Shown: in pieces, positions 24,893 through 33,121 of the stretch
Position numbering within the stretch: the first letter of the stretch is position 1
How the letters are laid out: every line of letters starts with the position of its first letter
Assembly (NCBI GenBank): GCA_045121595.1
Contig: JBGVGI010000012.1
Coordinates: 1-64,000 of the forward strand
Source of the DNA: Fumia sp045121595
GTDB lineage: Bacteria; Bacillota; Clostridia; Oscillospirales; Ruminococcaceae
Reading direction: 5' to 3'
DNA: 64,000 nt
Translations under genes and position numbers: made by a program
The notes under the pieces: generated by a model
Databases searched by the model: none
Seen by the model: only the letters and a program-made list of their open reading frames with translations
Told to the model about the DNA's origin: nothing

Positions 24893-25068
24893 AAAGTTTA
24901 CAGTTTAGAACTATGAATTTGACTTTGTCAAATGTTATGATATGATTGCTTTTAAATAAAACATTACCGTCAGGCAATTCATAACACGGCAACGCCGTTC
25001 ATAACTGATAGTTTGCCACAAGGCAATCATAACTGTTAATATTGAAGTTATTCAACATCAATATTCAC
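24886..25068. repeat. Direct repeat A, hairpin-rich, downstream of the four-helix gene
   Basis: The segment is nearly identical in order and sequence to repeat B at 25433-25710. It contains CTTTTAAAGTTTACAG, a TTTGAC-TTT-GTCAAA style hairpin, one 49-bp unit with two small hairpins (TTGCC...GGCAA and ACGGC-AAC-GCCGT) separated by TTCATAAC, and a long palindrome at 25035-25068 that has two mismatches. The right end covers the TGA of the four-helix gene. No gene lies inside it; apart from this repeat and the terminator the 24734-25064 gap is AT-rich with nothing recognisable. Confidence 0.85.
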
Positions 25069-25421
25069 TGAATTTTCTGCTTTAACTTTTTCACAGAAGA
25101 AACCAACATTCTGCGCATACTGATACATTCTTTTTGTAATGTATCAAATTCTTCCTTTGAAATACTCCGCGTTTCAAATAACAATTCAAGCCAGTATTCG
25201 CTTTCGTTACATTCTTTCAGAGATATTTCAAATTTAGATATTAAATCCTTGGTTCCTTGAGCGTATTGCCCTTCGTGGATATTAGCACCAACTGATGTGC
25301 CTGAACGAAGCAATTGATTTATCATAGCGCCTTCAACACCATTTTGCTTCATTTTTCTGCAAAGCATAATTATTGATTTAGCAAACTCTTTTGATTTCGT
25401 TCTTAAGATACTTTCAGACAT
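25065..25421 (-). CDS. Four-helix-bundle protein (23S rRNA intervening-sequence/Avd-like family)
   Basis: A 118-residue protein of the S23/four-helix-bundle family (TIGR02436). The signature QLLRSGTSVGANIHEGQ lies near residues 36-52, and KFEISLKECNESEYWLELL near 65-83. Family members were first seen in inserts of 23S rRNA genes and include Avd, the accessory protein of diversity-generating retroelements. Avd forms pentameric barrels that bind nucleic acid. No reverse transcriptase, template repeat or rRNA is nearby. The gene sits precisely between two direct copies of a hairpin-rich repeat, so it looks like the cargo or the driver of a small repeat element. Its AGAGG binding site is just inside repeat B. 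Confidence 0.9.
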   Translation of the reverse strand: MSESILRTKSKEFAKSIIMLCRKMKQNGVEGAMINQLLRSGTSVGANIHEGQYAQGTKDLISKFEISLKECNESEYWLELLFETRSISKEEFDTLQKECISMRRMLVSSVKKLKQKIQ

Positions 25422-25432
25422 AAAAACCTCTT

Positions 25433-25710
25433 TTAAAGTTTACAGTTTAGAACTATGAATTTGACTTTGTCAAATGTTATGATATGATTGCTTTTAAATA
25501 AAACATTGCCGTCAGGCAATTCATAACACGGCAACGCCGTTCATAACCGATAGTTTGCCACCAGGCAATTCATAACACGGCAACGCCGTTCATAACTGAT
25601 AGTTTGCCGTCAGGCAATTCATAACACGGCAACGCCGTTCATAACTGATAGTTTGCCACCAGGCAATCATAACTGTTAATATTGAAGTTATTCAACTTCA
25701 ATATTAACTG
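25433..25710. repeat. Direct repeat B with 49-bp hairpin units
   Basis: Same architecture as repeat A but expanded. After the TTTGAC-TTT-GTCAAA hairpin it has 49-bp units at 25554-25602 and 25603-25651, plus partial ones on both sides. Each unit carries two hairpins, TTGCC-n-GGCAA and ACGGC-AAC-GCCGT, joined by TTCATAAC. The last part is a perfect 15-bp palindrome, GTTAATATTGAAGTT (25675-25689) and its complement (25694-25708), whose right arm runs into the last codons and stop of the signal-peptidase-like gene. Unlike CRISPR, the units abut and have no unique spacers. Confidence 0.88.
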
Positions 25711-26593
25711 TAAATTCTCCAACCTTAATCTTAAAGTTCTGACCTTTTTTGAGAAGCATCTCGGCCATCTCGGCGCCGTTTACGCTCATAGTGAGGGTTT
25801 TCTCAAAGGTCTGAGTAGGTTTAAAGGAGTCTTTGGTGTTGATAGTAACACTTTCAACTTCCTCGGTATCTTTTTCCTTGCCTGCAAGGGGGTTAAAGTC
25901 AAGGTTTGAAAACTTCTCAGGCTCTTTTTCGGTAAGGAAGCTCTGAGGTTTGGGAGTTTCATTCATAAACTGAGCCGTAACGTCAACGAAGTTTTCATCG
26001 TTATCGTCGGGCAAAAGGGGTAAGCTTAAAACCTTTGCTTTCTGTTTTTTGCTGATAACAGCGGCAATAATAAGCAAGATAAGTTCAATAAGCAAAAGTG
26101 CCGAGAAAGGAATTGCAATAAGCATTACAAGTCCGTCAAAATCACAAACAAGGTCGATTACATAACCTGCAAAAGGTACTGAGAAGCTTACTTCACCGAA
26201 AATATCGGAAGCAGTAAGTGTCAACGCCTCGGTATCGGCATCGCCTTTTAAAGAATACGCAAAAGCGCCGTCAACGTAATCTGCAGCCACAAGTCTTTTA
26301 ACGGGATAATATCCGTCCTGCATATGAAGCATTAAGATATCGTCAACGTAGAAAAAGGTAGTTTCCTTTGTGGGAGTATAAAAAACTGCACTTCCCTTTG
26401 AAATCTGAGGTTCCATCGCAGAGTCACCGACAGACGCTACGTTGTAACCGAAAAGCTCGGGTAAAGTATCTTTTTCGCAATCACTGTAAACTTTAAATCC
26501 GAAAGCGGATACAGCTCCAATGACAATAAAAAATACGATAAAAATAATCAAAGCCCAGATTCTTAAAGCACGTGCTCCTGATTTTTTAGCCAT
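25688..26593 (-). CDS. Signal-peptidase-I-like (S26) membrane protein, catalytic Ser probably replaced
   Basis: A 301-residue protein. The N-terminal membrane anchor at about residues 11-35 is followed by a box that aligns with the SPase signature: SVGDSAMEPQI stands where ER-type/SipW enzymes have SGSMEP, so the catalytic serine before Met-Glu-Pro is alanine. The lysine of YPVKRLV and the GDADTE box are kept. A second membrane segment lies near 155-185, and the C-terminal 100 residues are acidic and extra to the family. It may be an inactive relative, or the neighbouring serine may act. The last codons overlap the palindrome of repeat B. Own promoter at 26632-26660. Confidence 0.7.
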   Translation of the reverse strand: MAKKSGARALRIWALIIFIVFFIVIGAVSAFGFKVYSDCEKDTLPELFGYNVASVGDSAMEPQISKGSAVFYTPTKETTFFYVDDILMLHMQDGYYPVKRLVAADYVDGAFAYSLKGDADTEALTLTASDIFGEVSFSVPFAGYVIDLVCDFDGLVMLIAIPFSALLLIELILLIIAAVISKKQKAKVLSLPLLPDDNDENFVDVTAQFMNETPKPQSFLTEKEPEKFSNLDFNPLAGKEKDTEEVESVTINTKDSFKPTQTFEKTLTMSVNGAEMAEMLLKKGQNFKIKVGEFTVNIEVE

Positions 26594-26631
26594 ATCAAAA
26601 TCTCCTGTCGAAAAAATAAATATATATAAAT

Positions 26632-26660
26632 ATTATCCTATATTTTGTCGGTAATGTCAA
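26632..26660 (-). promoter_or_regulatory. Promoter of the signal-peptidase-like gene
   Basis: Perfect TTGACA (26660-26655) and GATAAT (26637-26632) on the minus strand, 17-bp spacer, 40 bases from the start codon. Transcription from it would continue through repeat B into the four-helix gene. Confidence 0.75.
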
Positions 26661-26672
26661 TAGAAAATAAGA

Positions 26673-26700
26673 AAAACGGTCGCGTTTGCAACCGTTTTTT
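26673..26700 (-). terminator. Terminator of the uronate operon
   Basis: AACGGT and ACCGTT with inner GC/GC pairing form the stem; the minus strand then reads TTTTTCTTATTTTC. It begins a few bases after the uxaC stop codon. Confidence 0.78.
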
Positions 26701-26703
26701 GAT

Positions 26704-27924
26704 TTAAAACCCAAAATATTCTTTTGCGTTTTTGTAGGATATTCCCTCAACAATTTCTTTTAAGGCATCAAAGTCTTTGGGGTATTCCCCGTTTTCGACC
26801 CATTCACCCAAAAGGTTACAGAGTATTCTCCTGAAATACTCGTGTCTTGTGTAGGAAACAAAGCTTCTTGAGTCAGTAAGCATTCCAACGAAATTACCTA
26901 AAGCTCCTAAGTTTCCTAAAGCTTTCAGTTGAGTTTCCATACCGTCTTTGTTATCGTTAAACCACCAGCCCGAGCCAAACTGAATTTTGCTTTTAGCCTC
27001 CACGCCCTGGAAGTTACCGAGCATCGTACCCAAAACGTAATTGTCTTTCGGATTTAAGGTATAAAGGATAGTTTTAGGCAATGCGTTTTCCTTTTCAAGG
27101 GTGTTAAGAAGCTTTGAAAGTGGTCTTGCCACCTCGAAATCGTTAACCGAGTCGAAGCCCGTATCAGGACCTAAAGCTTCAAACATCTTTGAGTTGTTGT
27201 TTCTGAGTGCGCCGATATGAAGCTGCATTGTCCAACCTCTTTTAGCGTACTCTTTGCCTAAAAAGACAAGCTTTTCGATGATATCATCATTAAACTCATC
27301 AACCGCGTGGTCGGAAAGACGGCAACCCACCTCATGGAAATAATCCATTCTTTCGGTAATATCGGGTTTGATTTCCGATAAATCAGGTCTAAACGTCGGC
27401 AAAACCTTAACTTCAAAATCCTTTAACGCCTTGTGATATTCAAGATTATCGTAAGGGTTATCGGTAGTGCAGATAACTTCAACGTTTGACCTTCTTATAA
27501 GATTTTTAGCAGAAAACTCATCCTTTTTAAGACATTCATTCACCCTGTCCCAGATAGCCTTTGCGTTCTTTTCGTTCAAAATAAGGTCGATACCGAAATA
27601 TCTTTTAAGCTCAAGATGAGTCCAGTGGTAGATAGGGTTACCGATAAGCTTGGGCATCGTTTTTGCAAAGCACGTCCACTTTTCGAACTCATCCTTATCC
27701 CCCGTTATATATTCCTCAGGAATACCGTTTGAACGCATCTGGCGCCATTTGTAATGGTCACCACCAAGGAACAAATCATACGCCGATTTGAACTTATAAT
27801 CTTCTGCAATCATTTTGGGAGAAAGATGACAATGATAGTCGATAATCGGCATATCCTTTGCAAAGTTATAAAGCTTTTTAGCCGTTTTTGTTTTGAGCAA
27901 AAAGTTTTCGTTAATAAATCCCAT
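26704..27924 (-). CDS. uxaC: Uronate isomerase, unusually short
   Basis: A 406-residue enzyme isomerising D-galacturonate to D-tagaturonate (and glucuronate to fructuronate). Family motifs are IDYHCHLSP near residue 28 with two metal histidines, and CTTDNPYDNLEYH near 152. The HEVGCRLSDHAVDEF segment near 200 and the QLHIGALRNNN motif near 238 follow. Usual family length is about 450-470. The shortfall appears to lie between VLPTFRPD and the HEVGCRLSDH block, where other UxaC proteins carry an extra 40-50 residue helical segment. All recognised metal residues are kept, so it is probably active. Its ATG overlaps the uxaA stop by one base. Last gene of the operon. Confidence 0.9.
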   Translation of the reverse strand: MGFINENFLLKTKTAKKLYNFAKDMPIIDYHCHLSPKMIAEDYKFKSAYDLFLGGDHYKWRQMRSNGIPEEYITGDKDEFEKWTCFAKTMPKLIGNPIYHWTHLELKRYFGIDLILNEKNAKAIWDRVNECLKKDEFSAKNLIRRSNVEVICTTDNPYDNLEYHKALKDFEVKVLPTFRPDLSEIKPDITERMDYFHEVGCRLSDHAVDEFNDDIIEKLVFLGKEYAKRGWTMQLHIGALRNNNSKMFEALGPDTGFDSVNDFEVARPLSKLLNTLEKENALPKTILYTLNPKDNYVLGTMLGNFQGVEAKSKIQFGSGWWFNDNKDGMETQLKALGNLGALGNFVGMLTDSRSFVSYTRHEYFRRILCNLLGEWVENGEYPKDFDALKEIVEGISYKNAKEYFGF

Positions 27925-29303
27925 TATAATGTCACTCCGTCTTTGAAAATAGAAATTTCCCTGAAATCATTGATTTCGTTTTTGGTTTCTTCACCCGAAG
28001 CCACCCTTAAAACGAACTCCAAAAGCTCATCGGAAAGAGTGTCAATGCTCACGTCGTCAAGAATTGGTGATGCATCAAAGTCAATCCAGTTGCGTTTTTT
28101 CTCAAAAAGAGCTTTGTTGGTGGAAATCTTAACAGTAGGAACAGGTGCACCGAGCGGTGTCCCCCTACCCGTTGTAAACATTATAATATGAACTCCCACC
28201 GCTGTCAAGTTAGTAACGGCAACGATATCATTACCCGGTCCGTTTAAAAGGAAAAGTCCGTTTTCTTTAAGGGTATCCCCGTAATCAAGCACCCCCGAGA
28301 TATCGGAAAATCCGCCTTTCTGAATACAACCGAGGCTTTTTTCCTCAAGGGTCGTAATTCCGCCCTCCTTGTTACCGGGAGAGGGATTTTCATAAATCAC
28401 CTGATTATGCGATTCATAGTAATCCTTGAAGTTATTTACAAGGGACACAGTCTTATCAAAAATCTCTTTTGTCTTGCATCTCTGCATCAAAAACTGCTCG
28501 GCACCGAACATCTCGGGAACTTCTGTGAGTACCGCCGTACCACCACAGGAAACCACCTTGTCAGAAAACGCACCGACAAGCGGATTTGCGGTAATTCCAC
28601 TGAAGGCGTCACTTCCGCCGCATTTAAGACCGATTTTAAGCTTATTAATACTCACCTTCTCACGTTTGAAGGTATCGGCATAGCAAAAAAGCTCGTCTAT
28701 AAGCTTTTTGCCGTCTTCAAGCTCGTCCTCGGAGTCCTGACAGTTTAAAAACTTAACTCTTTTTTCGTTGTAGTCACCCAAAACCTCTTTAAAAACCTTA
28801 ATGTTGTTGTTCTCACAACCGAGTCCCAAAACAAGCACACCACCTGCATTAGGATGATTTATAAGACCTTTTAAAATAAGCTGGGTAATTTTCTGGTCGT
28901 CACCAAGCTGAGAGCAACCAAAAGGATGCGGAAAATGCTTTGCACCCGTAAGCTTTGATAATTTCTCAGCCACCTTGTTTACACAACCTACCAAAGGTAT
29001 AATCCACACTTCGTTTCTTATACCGACGTCGCCGTTTTCACGGACAAACCCGTCAAAGAAAAGTTCATGTGAAAGAGGCTTCACATCATAATTCACATAA
29101 TTATACTTATATTCGTTTTTCCCTGAAAGGTTGGTTTTAAGGTTATGGGTATGGATATGTTCACCCTTTTTGATATCGCAAACGGCATATCCTATCGGTG
29201 TGCCGTACTTTATAACGTTCTCACCTTTTTTGATATCGCAAAGTGCGTATTTATGGCCGTTTTCAAGATTTATGAAAATGTTATCCTTTTCATTTATTAT
29301 CAT
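27924..29303 (-). CDS. uxaA: Altronate dehydratase
   Basis: A 459-residue enzyme that dehydrates D-altronate to 2-keto-3-deoxygluconate. The N-terminal SAF domain (residues about 1-75) carries the paired CDIKKGE motifs, and the larger catalytic domain has FDGFVRENGDVGIRNEVWII near 88-107. KIGLKCGGSDAFSGITANP near 220-238 and IMFTTGRGTPLGAP near 363-376 are typical of the UxaA/GarD family. Iron is the expected cofactor. Its ATG overlaps the uxaB stop by 14 bases and its end touches uxaC, so the three pathway enzymes are tightly coupled. The kinase and aldolase for the product are not in the window. Confidence 0.93.
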   Translation of the reverse strand: MIINEKDNIFINLENGHKYALCDIKKGENVIKYGTPIGYAVCDIKKGEHIHTHNLKTNLSGKNEYKYNYVNYDVKPLSHELFFDGFVRENGDVGIRNEVWIIPLVGCVNKVAEKLSKLTGAKHFPHPFGCSQLGDDQKITQLILKGLINHPNAGGVLVLGLGCENNNIKVFKEVLGDYNEKRVKFLNCQDSEDELEDGKKLIDELFCYADTFKREKVSINKLKIGLKCGGSDAFSGITANPLVGAFSDKVVSCGGTAVLTEVPEMFGAEQFLMQRCKTKEIFDKTVSLVNNFKDYYESHNQVIYENPSPGNKEGGITTLEEKSLGCIQKGGFSDISGVLDYGDTLKENGLFLLNGPGNDIVAVTNLTAVGVHIIMFTTGRGTPLGAPVPTVKISTNKALFEKKRNWIDFDASPILDDVSIDTLSDELLEFVLRVASGEETKNEINDFREISIFKDGVTL

Positions 29304-30570
29304 AAGCTTTTGTTACCTCATCACACAGAAAACTCAAATCTTCGCCCCAGAAATCGACGTTTGAAAGAATTTCCATAATAGATTTTTCTCTCATAAACTT
29401 TATGATTTCCTCATCGTCTTTCGGGTTACCCACCTTATAAAACTCGATAAGCCTTGCAAAGGAGAAAATAAGGTTTTGGGGTATCTTGTCAAATCGTTTG
29501 ATATACTCAGAAATTGACGGCAAAACCCTCACCTTGAATTTGCTTACAGAGTTTAAGGAAATCGACTCACAAAGATGCTTTATAAACGGGTTTTTAAACC
29601 TCTCAAAAACATCGTCTGCATAAGACAAAAGCTCATCACGGGGCAAATCAAGAGTCGGAATAATCTCGTCGTATACGCATTTTTTCACAAACTCAGAGAG
29701 AGTTTTATCTTCCATACATTCCCCTACCGTCTTGACGTTAAGGAGTAAAGCGTACGGAATCATCGAAGTATGTGCGCCGTTTAAAATACGCACTTTTCTT
29801 GTTCTGTATCTCTCAAGATTATCGGTAAAGATAATGTTAAGTCCCGTCTTGTCAAGCGGAATTTCCGAAAGAATGCTCTTGTCACCCTCTATCACCCAAA
29901 GGTGGAAAAGCTCACTTGTATTGAGCATATTATCGGTGGCTTTTAATGGCAAATCCTCGTCTTTTGGGTAGCCCGTAACAATTCTGTCAACCAAAGTATT
30001 ACAGAAGATATTTTCGTTTTCGACAAAGCTTTTAAACTCGTCGCCAAGTTCCCAAAGTTCCGCATACTTTAAGATAATTTCACGAAGCTTCTCCCCGTTC
30101 TTGTCGATAAGCTCACAGGGCAGAAAGATAAAGCCGTTTAACTTTTCCATAAATCTCTTGTAAAGCAAAACGGTAACTTTAGCGGGGAAAGAAGAAGGAG
30201 GCGAGTCAAACATCGTATCCTTCTCATCAAAGGCAATACCTGCTTCCGTGGTGTTTGAAACTATAAACCTCAAATCGGGATTTTTTGCAAGTTCAAGGTA
30301 GCTTTCAAAATCCTCATACGGGTTAATGCATCTGTTTATAACCGAAATTTTCTTCTCATCAACAGTAGCTTTTCCGTCTTTAAGCCCACGCATAACGTGA
30401 GTGTATTCGCACCCCTGAGCCATAAGTTGGTCACAAAGCCCCGTCTTTATCGGCTGCACCACCACAACAGAGCCCGAAAAATCGGTTTTTTCGTTTGTAA
30501 TCTCAAAAATCCAGTCGGCAAAGCCTCTTAAAAATCCGCCTTCACCGAATTGTATTATCTTTTCTCTCAT
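29290..30570 (-). CDS. uxaB: Tagaturonate reductase (altronate oxidoreductase)
   Basis: A 426-residue NADH-dependent member of the mannitol dehydrogenase family that reduces D-tagaturonate to D-altronate. The N-terminal Rossmann motif IQFGEGGFLRGF is at residues 6-17. The dinucleotide domain runs to about 210; the C-terminal domain starts with the KVRILNGAHTSMIPYA segment near 262-277, which carries the catalytic Lys/Asn/His set of the family. The length is slightly shorter than E. coli UxaB (483). It is located between the esterase and uxaA with overlaps on both sides (ATGA with the esterase), as expected for an operon for galacturonate. Confidence 0.91.
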   Translation of the reverse strand: MREKIIQFGEGGFLRGFADWIFEITNEKTDFSGSVVVVQPIKTGLCDQLMAQGCEYTHVMRGLKDGKATVDEKKISVINRCINPYEDFESYLELAKNPDLRFIVSNTTEAGIAFDEKDTMFDSPPSSFPAKVTVLLYKRFMEKLNGFIFLPCELIDKNGEKLREIILKYAELWELGDEFKSFVENENIFCNTLVDRIVTGYPKDEDLPLKATDNMLNTSELFHLWVIEGDKSILSEIPLDKTGLNIIFTDNLERYRTRKVRILNGAHTSMIPYALLLNVKTVGECMEDKTLSEFVKKCVYDEIIPTLDLPRDELLSYADDVFERFKNPFIKHLCESISLNSVSKFKVRVLPSISEYIKRFDKIPQNLIFSFARLIEFYKVGNPKDDEEIIKFMREKSIMEILSNVDFWGEDLSFLCDEVTKAYDNK

Positions 30571-31571
30571 TTTAACATTTCCTTAATCACGGGCCATGCA
30601 TCGTCGGGATAGAACTTATGTCCCCCGTGTCCTATAATGAGTTTTACGTTATCTTTTTCATAAACGTTCTTTATAATTTCAAAGCTTTCTTTAACGCCCT
30701 CAAGCGGGAAAATAGCGTCCTCGTCACCGCATACAACGATAAGATTTCTCGGTGCGATAAGGCAACCGATATCCCCCATATTGAAGTATCTTCTTACAGA
30801 CGGAACATAGTTACAGTCACAATGTCCCATCGCAATAATAGAAGCTTCATAGGTACAAACGGAACACGAAGGCACAGAAAGTGCAATTCTCTTTTCAATA
30901 GCAGAAGCGTAGAATGTAGCAGTACCGCCACCCGAGTTACCCATACAGGTAATTTTTTTAACGTCAACAACGTCTGCAAAATGCTTTTCGAGTACGTCGA
31001 TAAGTCGCATAATATCCCATACACGTTCACCGATAGCACATCTGCCCATCAAAAGTGTGGGGTCAGTTTTACTGAAATAGTCGATACATTCTGCATTTCC
31101 CTTTTCGTCCTGACCTGCACTTCCCATATATCTCTGTTCAAGAGTAACACCGCAGTATCCCTCTTTTACCGCCTGAACGGCAAAATCCCTGCCACCTGCA
31201 ATGGATTTGTCATCCCCATTAAACTTAGCCTCACCGAGTGAAATATGCATACCCGTTGAATGCCCCTGAAGACAAATCACAGCAGGTACAGTACCTTTGA
31301 TGTTTTTCGGACGAAGGAAAGACCCTCTTGCATAGTAGCCTTCCTCAGTCTGGAACTCAAAGTCAAACTGAGTATAATCACCTTTATCTTTCGTTTCGGT
31401 AACAGAAAAATCGTCATCACATTTTTCAAAAAGGTCAAGACCTAAAAGCTCCCAGAGTTTTGCATAGGCTTCTTTCTGCCACGCGTTAAAATCTCCGCCT
31501 TTAAATCTCAAAGAAGGCTCTTTTTTAACGACAACGTCTCTAATATACTCGTAAGAATTGTAAAATTTCAT
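30567..31571 (-). CDS. Alpha/beta-hydrolase esterase, acetylxylan/pectin esterase-like
   Basis: A 334-residue cytosolic alpha/beta hydrolase of the dienelactone-hydrolase/Abhydrolase_7 type. The nucleophile elbow GNSGGGTATFY is near residue 208, the acid is likely the Asp of VCGDEDAIFPL near 290, and the histidine lies in GHGGHKFYP near 318. The upstream oxyanion-hole region reads ICLQGHSTGMH. It probably removes acyl groups (acetyl or methyl) from imported uronic-acid oligosaccharides before the GH4 enzyme acts, as its operon position indicates; exact specificity is inferred. Start codon two bases after the GH4 stop. Confidence 0.8.
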   Translation of the reverse strand: MKFYNSYEYIRDVVVKKEPSLRFKGGDFNAWQKEAYAKLWELLGLDLFEKCDDDFSVTETKDKGDYTQFDFEFQTEEGYYARGSFLRPKNIKGTVPAVICLQGHSTGMHISLGEAKFNGDDKSIAGGRDFAVQAVKEGYCGVTLEQRYMGSAGQDEKGNAECIDYFSKTDPTLLMGRCAIGERVWDIMRLIDVLEKHFADVVDVKKITCMGNSGGGTATFYASAIEKRIALSVPSCSVCTYEASIIAMGHCDCNYVPSVRRYFNMGDIGCLIAPRNLIVVCGDEDAIFPLEGVKESFEIIKNVYEKDNVKLIIGHGGHKFYPDDAWPVIKEMLK

Positions 31572-31572
31572 T

Positions 31573-32982
31573 TTAGATTTCCTCCAGTTTGCTCAAATCG
31601 TAATCTTTTAAGTATTCTTTGGTGTTAAGCACCATTTCTTTGAAAAGCTTTTTCGCATCGTCAATGGAGCAAGTTACAAGCGGATCGTTTACGAACACCG
31701 CAAAAATCTTATTTATATCACGCTCGGCAATCGCTTTGGACAAAAGCTCCTGCTGACCCGAAATTCTCGAAACGAGAGGATAAATTTCGGTGGGGATTTC
31801 CCCTGCCATAACGGGAGTAAGTGAGTTATCCCTGAACACTGCGTTTGTTTCAACCACTGCACCGAGAGGAAGATTAGGAATCTGTCCTACGTTTGGAATA
31901 TTTACGTTTGTCACAAGCTCAGAAAGGCCTAAAATTGCTCTTATCTGTGCGATACCTTCTTCACCCGTTTCGGTAATCTTAACTGCTTCTTCACCGTTTT
32001 TAAGGCGTTCGCTCTTTTCAAGACGTTCTTTGTAATCTCTTACTCTGTGGGAAACGGGAGTAAGTGTAAAGCCCCATCTCTTAACGTTTTCAGGGCTTCC
32101 CAAGTACCATTCACCCTCGCAGAATTCAGCTAAATGTCTGTCCCCTGCCGCAGCTATGTATCCGTATCTTAAGAACAAATCGAGTTTTACCATCTCGCCC
32201 GATTCAAAAGCCTTGTTCATCCAGTTATCGTCAAGCTGTTCGCCGTGACCTTCCTTTGCATATCTGTTTGCAAATTCACGATACACGGGGAAAAGATCCA
32301 TATTTTTATATTTTGCTTCGGTAAGCCAGGTAAAATGGTTGACAGAAACGGGGTTTACCTTGATTTCACTTCTGTCAACGCCCTTGATACCGCAGACGTC
32401 TTCCAAAGCACGGACTAAAATCTTCTGTGTGCCGAACACTTCATGGCAACAACCGAAAGCCTTGATTTCAGGGAAAACTCTGTAAAGAGTCTTAACACAA
32501 AGGGTCATAGGATTTGTATAGTTTATAACCCACGCGTCGGGAGAATATTTTTTGATATTTTCACCGATTTCCTCAAACATCGGGATAGTTCTCATAGCAC
32601 GTACCACGCCACCGGGACCCGTAGTATCGCCAACCGACTGATAAATTCCATACTTTTCGGGAGTATGAACGTCAGAGCTCATCTCCTCTAAGGTAGCGGG
32701 AAGAATTGAAATTATAACAAACTGAGCACCCGTAAGTGCCTCTTTTATATTGTCCACGGCAACGTAGTTCCATTTTGATTTTGCACCCTCGCAGGTATTA
32801 AACTTGTTACCGATGATTTCGTTACTTTTTGCAGCTTCAAAATCAATGTCGTAAAGGTAAACGTCACCCGATACGTCACTACAAGCCGCAAGGTCACTCA
32901 TAAGACCCCACGCCCAACCTTTTGAGCCACCGCCTATGTATGCGATTTTAACGTTTTCTGCCTGAGTTTTGTTGTAATTCAT
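31573..32982 (-). CDS. GH4 glycosidase, LplD-like alpha-galacturonidase
   Basis: A 469-residue NAD- and manganese-dependent glycosidase of family GH4. The NAD-binding loop IAYIGGGSKGWAWGL is near residues 13-27 and the metal and sugar site GCCHEVFGTQ near 195. The sequence pattern around CCHEVFGTQ is that of the LplD subgroup, active on alpha-galacturonides, and not that of the phospho-alpha-glucosidases. The uronate genes after it support galacturonide release. The start is the ATG behind AAGGAGTGATATTT. It is the first gene of the operon, transcribed from the -10 at 33004-33009 and probably activated by the divergent AraC protein. Confidence 0.85.
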   Translation of the reverse strand: MNYNKTQAENVKIAYIGGGSKGWAWGLMSDLAACSDVSGDVYLYDIDFEAAKSNEIIGNKFNTCEGAKSKWNYVAVDNIKEALTGAQFVIISILPATLEEMSSDVHTPEKYGIYQSVGDTTGPGGVVRAMRTIPMFEEIGENIKKYSPDAWVINYTNPMTLCVKTLYRVFPEIKAFGCCHEVFGTQKILVRALEDVCGIKGVDRSEIKVNPVSVNHFTWLTEAKYKNMDLFPVYREFANRYAKEGHGEQLDDNWMNKAFESGEMVKLDLFLRYGYIAAAGDRHLAEFCEGEWYLGSPENVKRWGFTLTPVSHRVRDYKERLEKSERLKNGEEAVKITETGEEGIAQIRAILGLSELVTNVNIPNVGQIPNLPLGAVVETNAVFRDNSLTPVMAGEIPTEIYPLVSRISGQQELLSKAIAERDINKIFAVFVNDPLVTCSIDDAKKLFKEMVLNTKEYLKDYDLSKLEEI

Positions 32983-33003
32983 AAATATCACTCCTTATCT
33001 TAG

Positions 33004-33023
33004 ATTATACAGATAAATTATCT
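33004..33023 (-). promoter_or_regulatory. Uronate operon promoter and adjoining palindrome
   Basis: On the minus strand a perfect TATAAT lies at 33009-33004, with a poor -35 (TAGAAA) at the right distance, as is usual for promoters that need an activator. Directly upstream is AGATAA-T-TTATCT (33011-33023), a 13-bp palindrome that could be an operator. It is 22-41 bases from the GH4 start codon. Confidence 0.55.
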
Positions 33024-33073
33024 TTTTTTCTATAAAAATTTACCGAATTTAACTTAAAACCAAGAAAATATTA

Positions 33074-33102
33074 TTGCTTTTATAAAAATTATATGTTATT
33101 CT
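33074..33102 (+). promoter_or_regulatory. Promoter of the AraC-type regulator
   Basis: TTGCTT (33074-33079) and TATTCT (33097-33102), 17-bp spacer with TG before the -10. Weak, as for many regulators. A GAGGTG binding site follows. Confidence 0.45.
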
Positions 33103-33121
33103 TAAAAAAAGAGGTGATTGA

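Noticed and set aside
25065..25421. Diversity-generating retroelement
   Set aside because: There is an Avd-like protein but no reverse transcriptase, template or variable repeat within the window.
25554..25674. Repeat array resembling a CRISPR
   Set aside because: The 49-bp units abut and are themselves hairpins; there are no unique spacers and no cas genes.
30618..31241. 207-residue plus-strand frame
   Set aside because: It is antisense to the alpha/beta hydrolase; its composition reflects the shadow of the coding strand.
31573..32982. GH4 as a maltose-6-phosphate or alpha-glucosidase enzyme
   Set aside because: The CCHEVFGTQ region and the uronate operon fit the LplD alpha-galacturonidase branch better.
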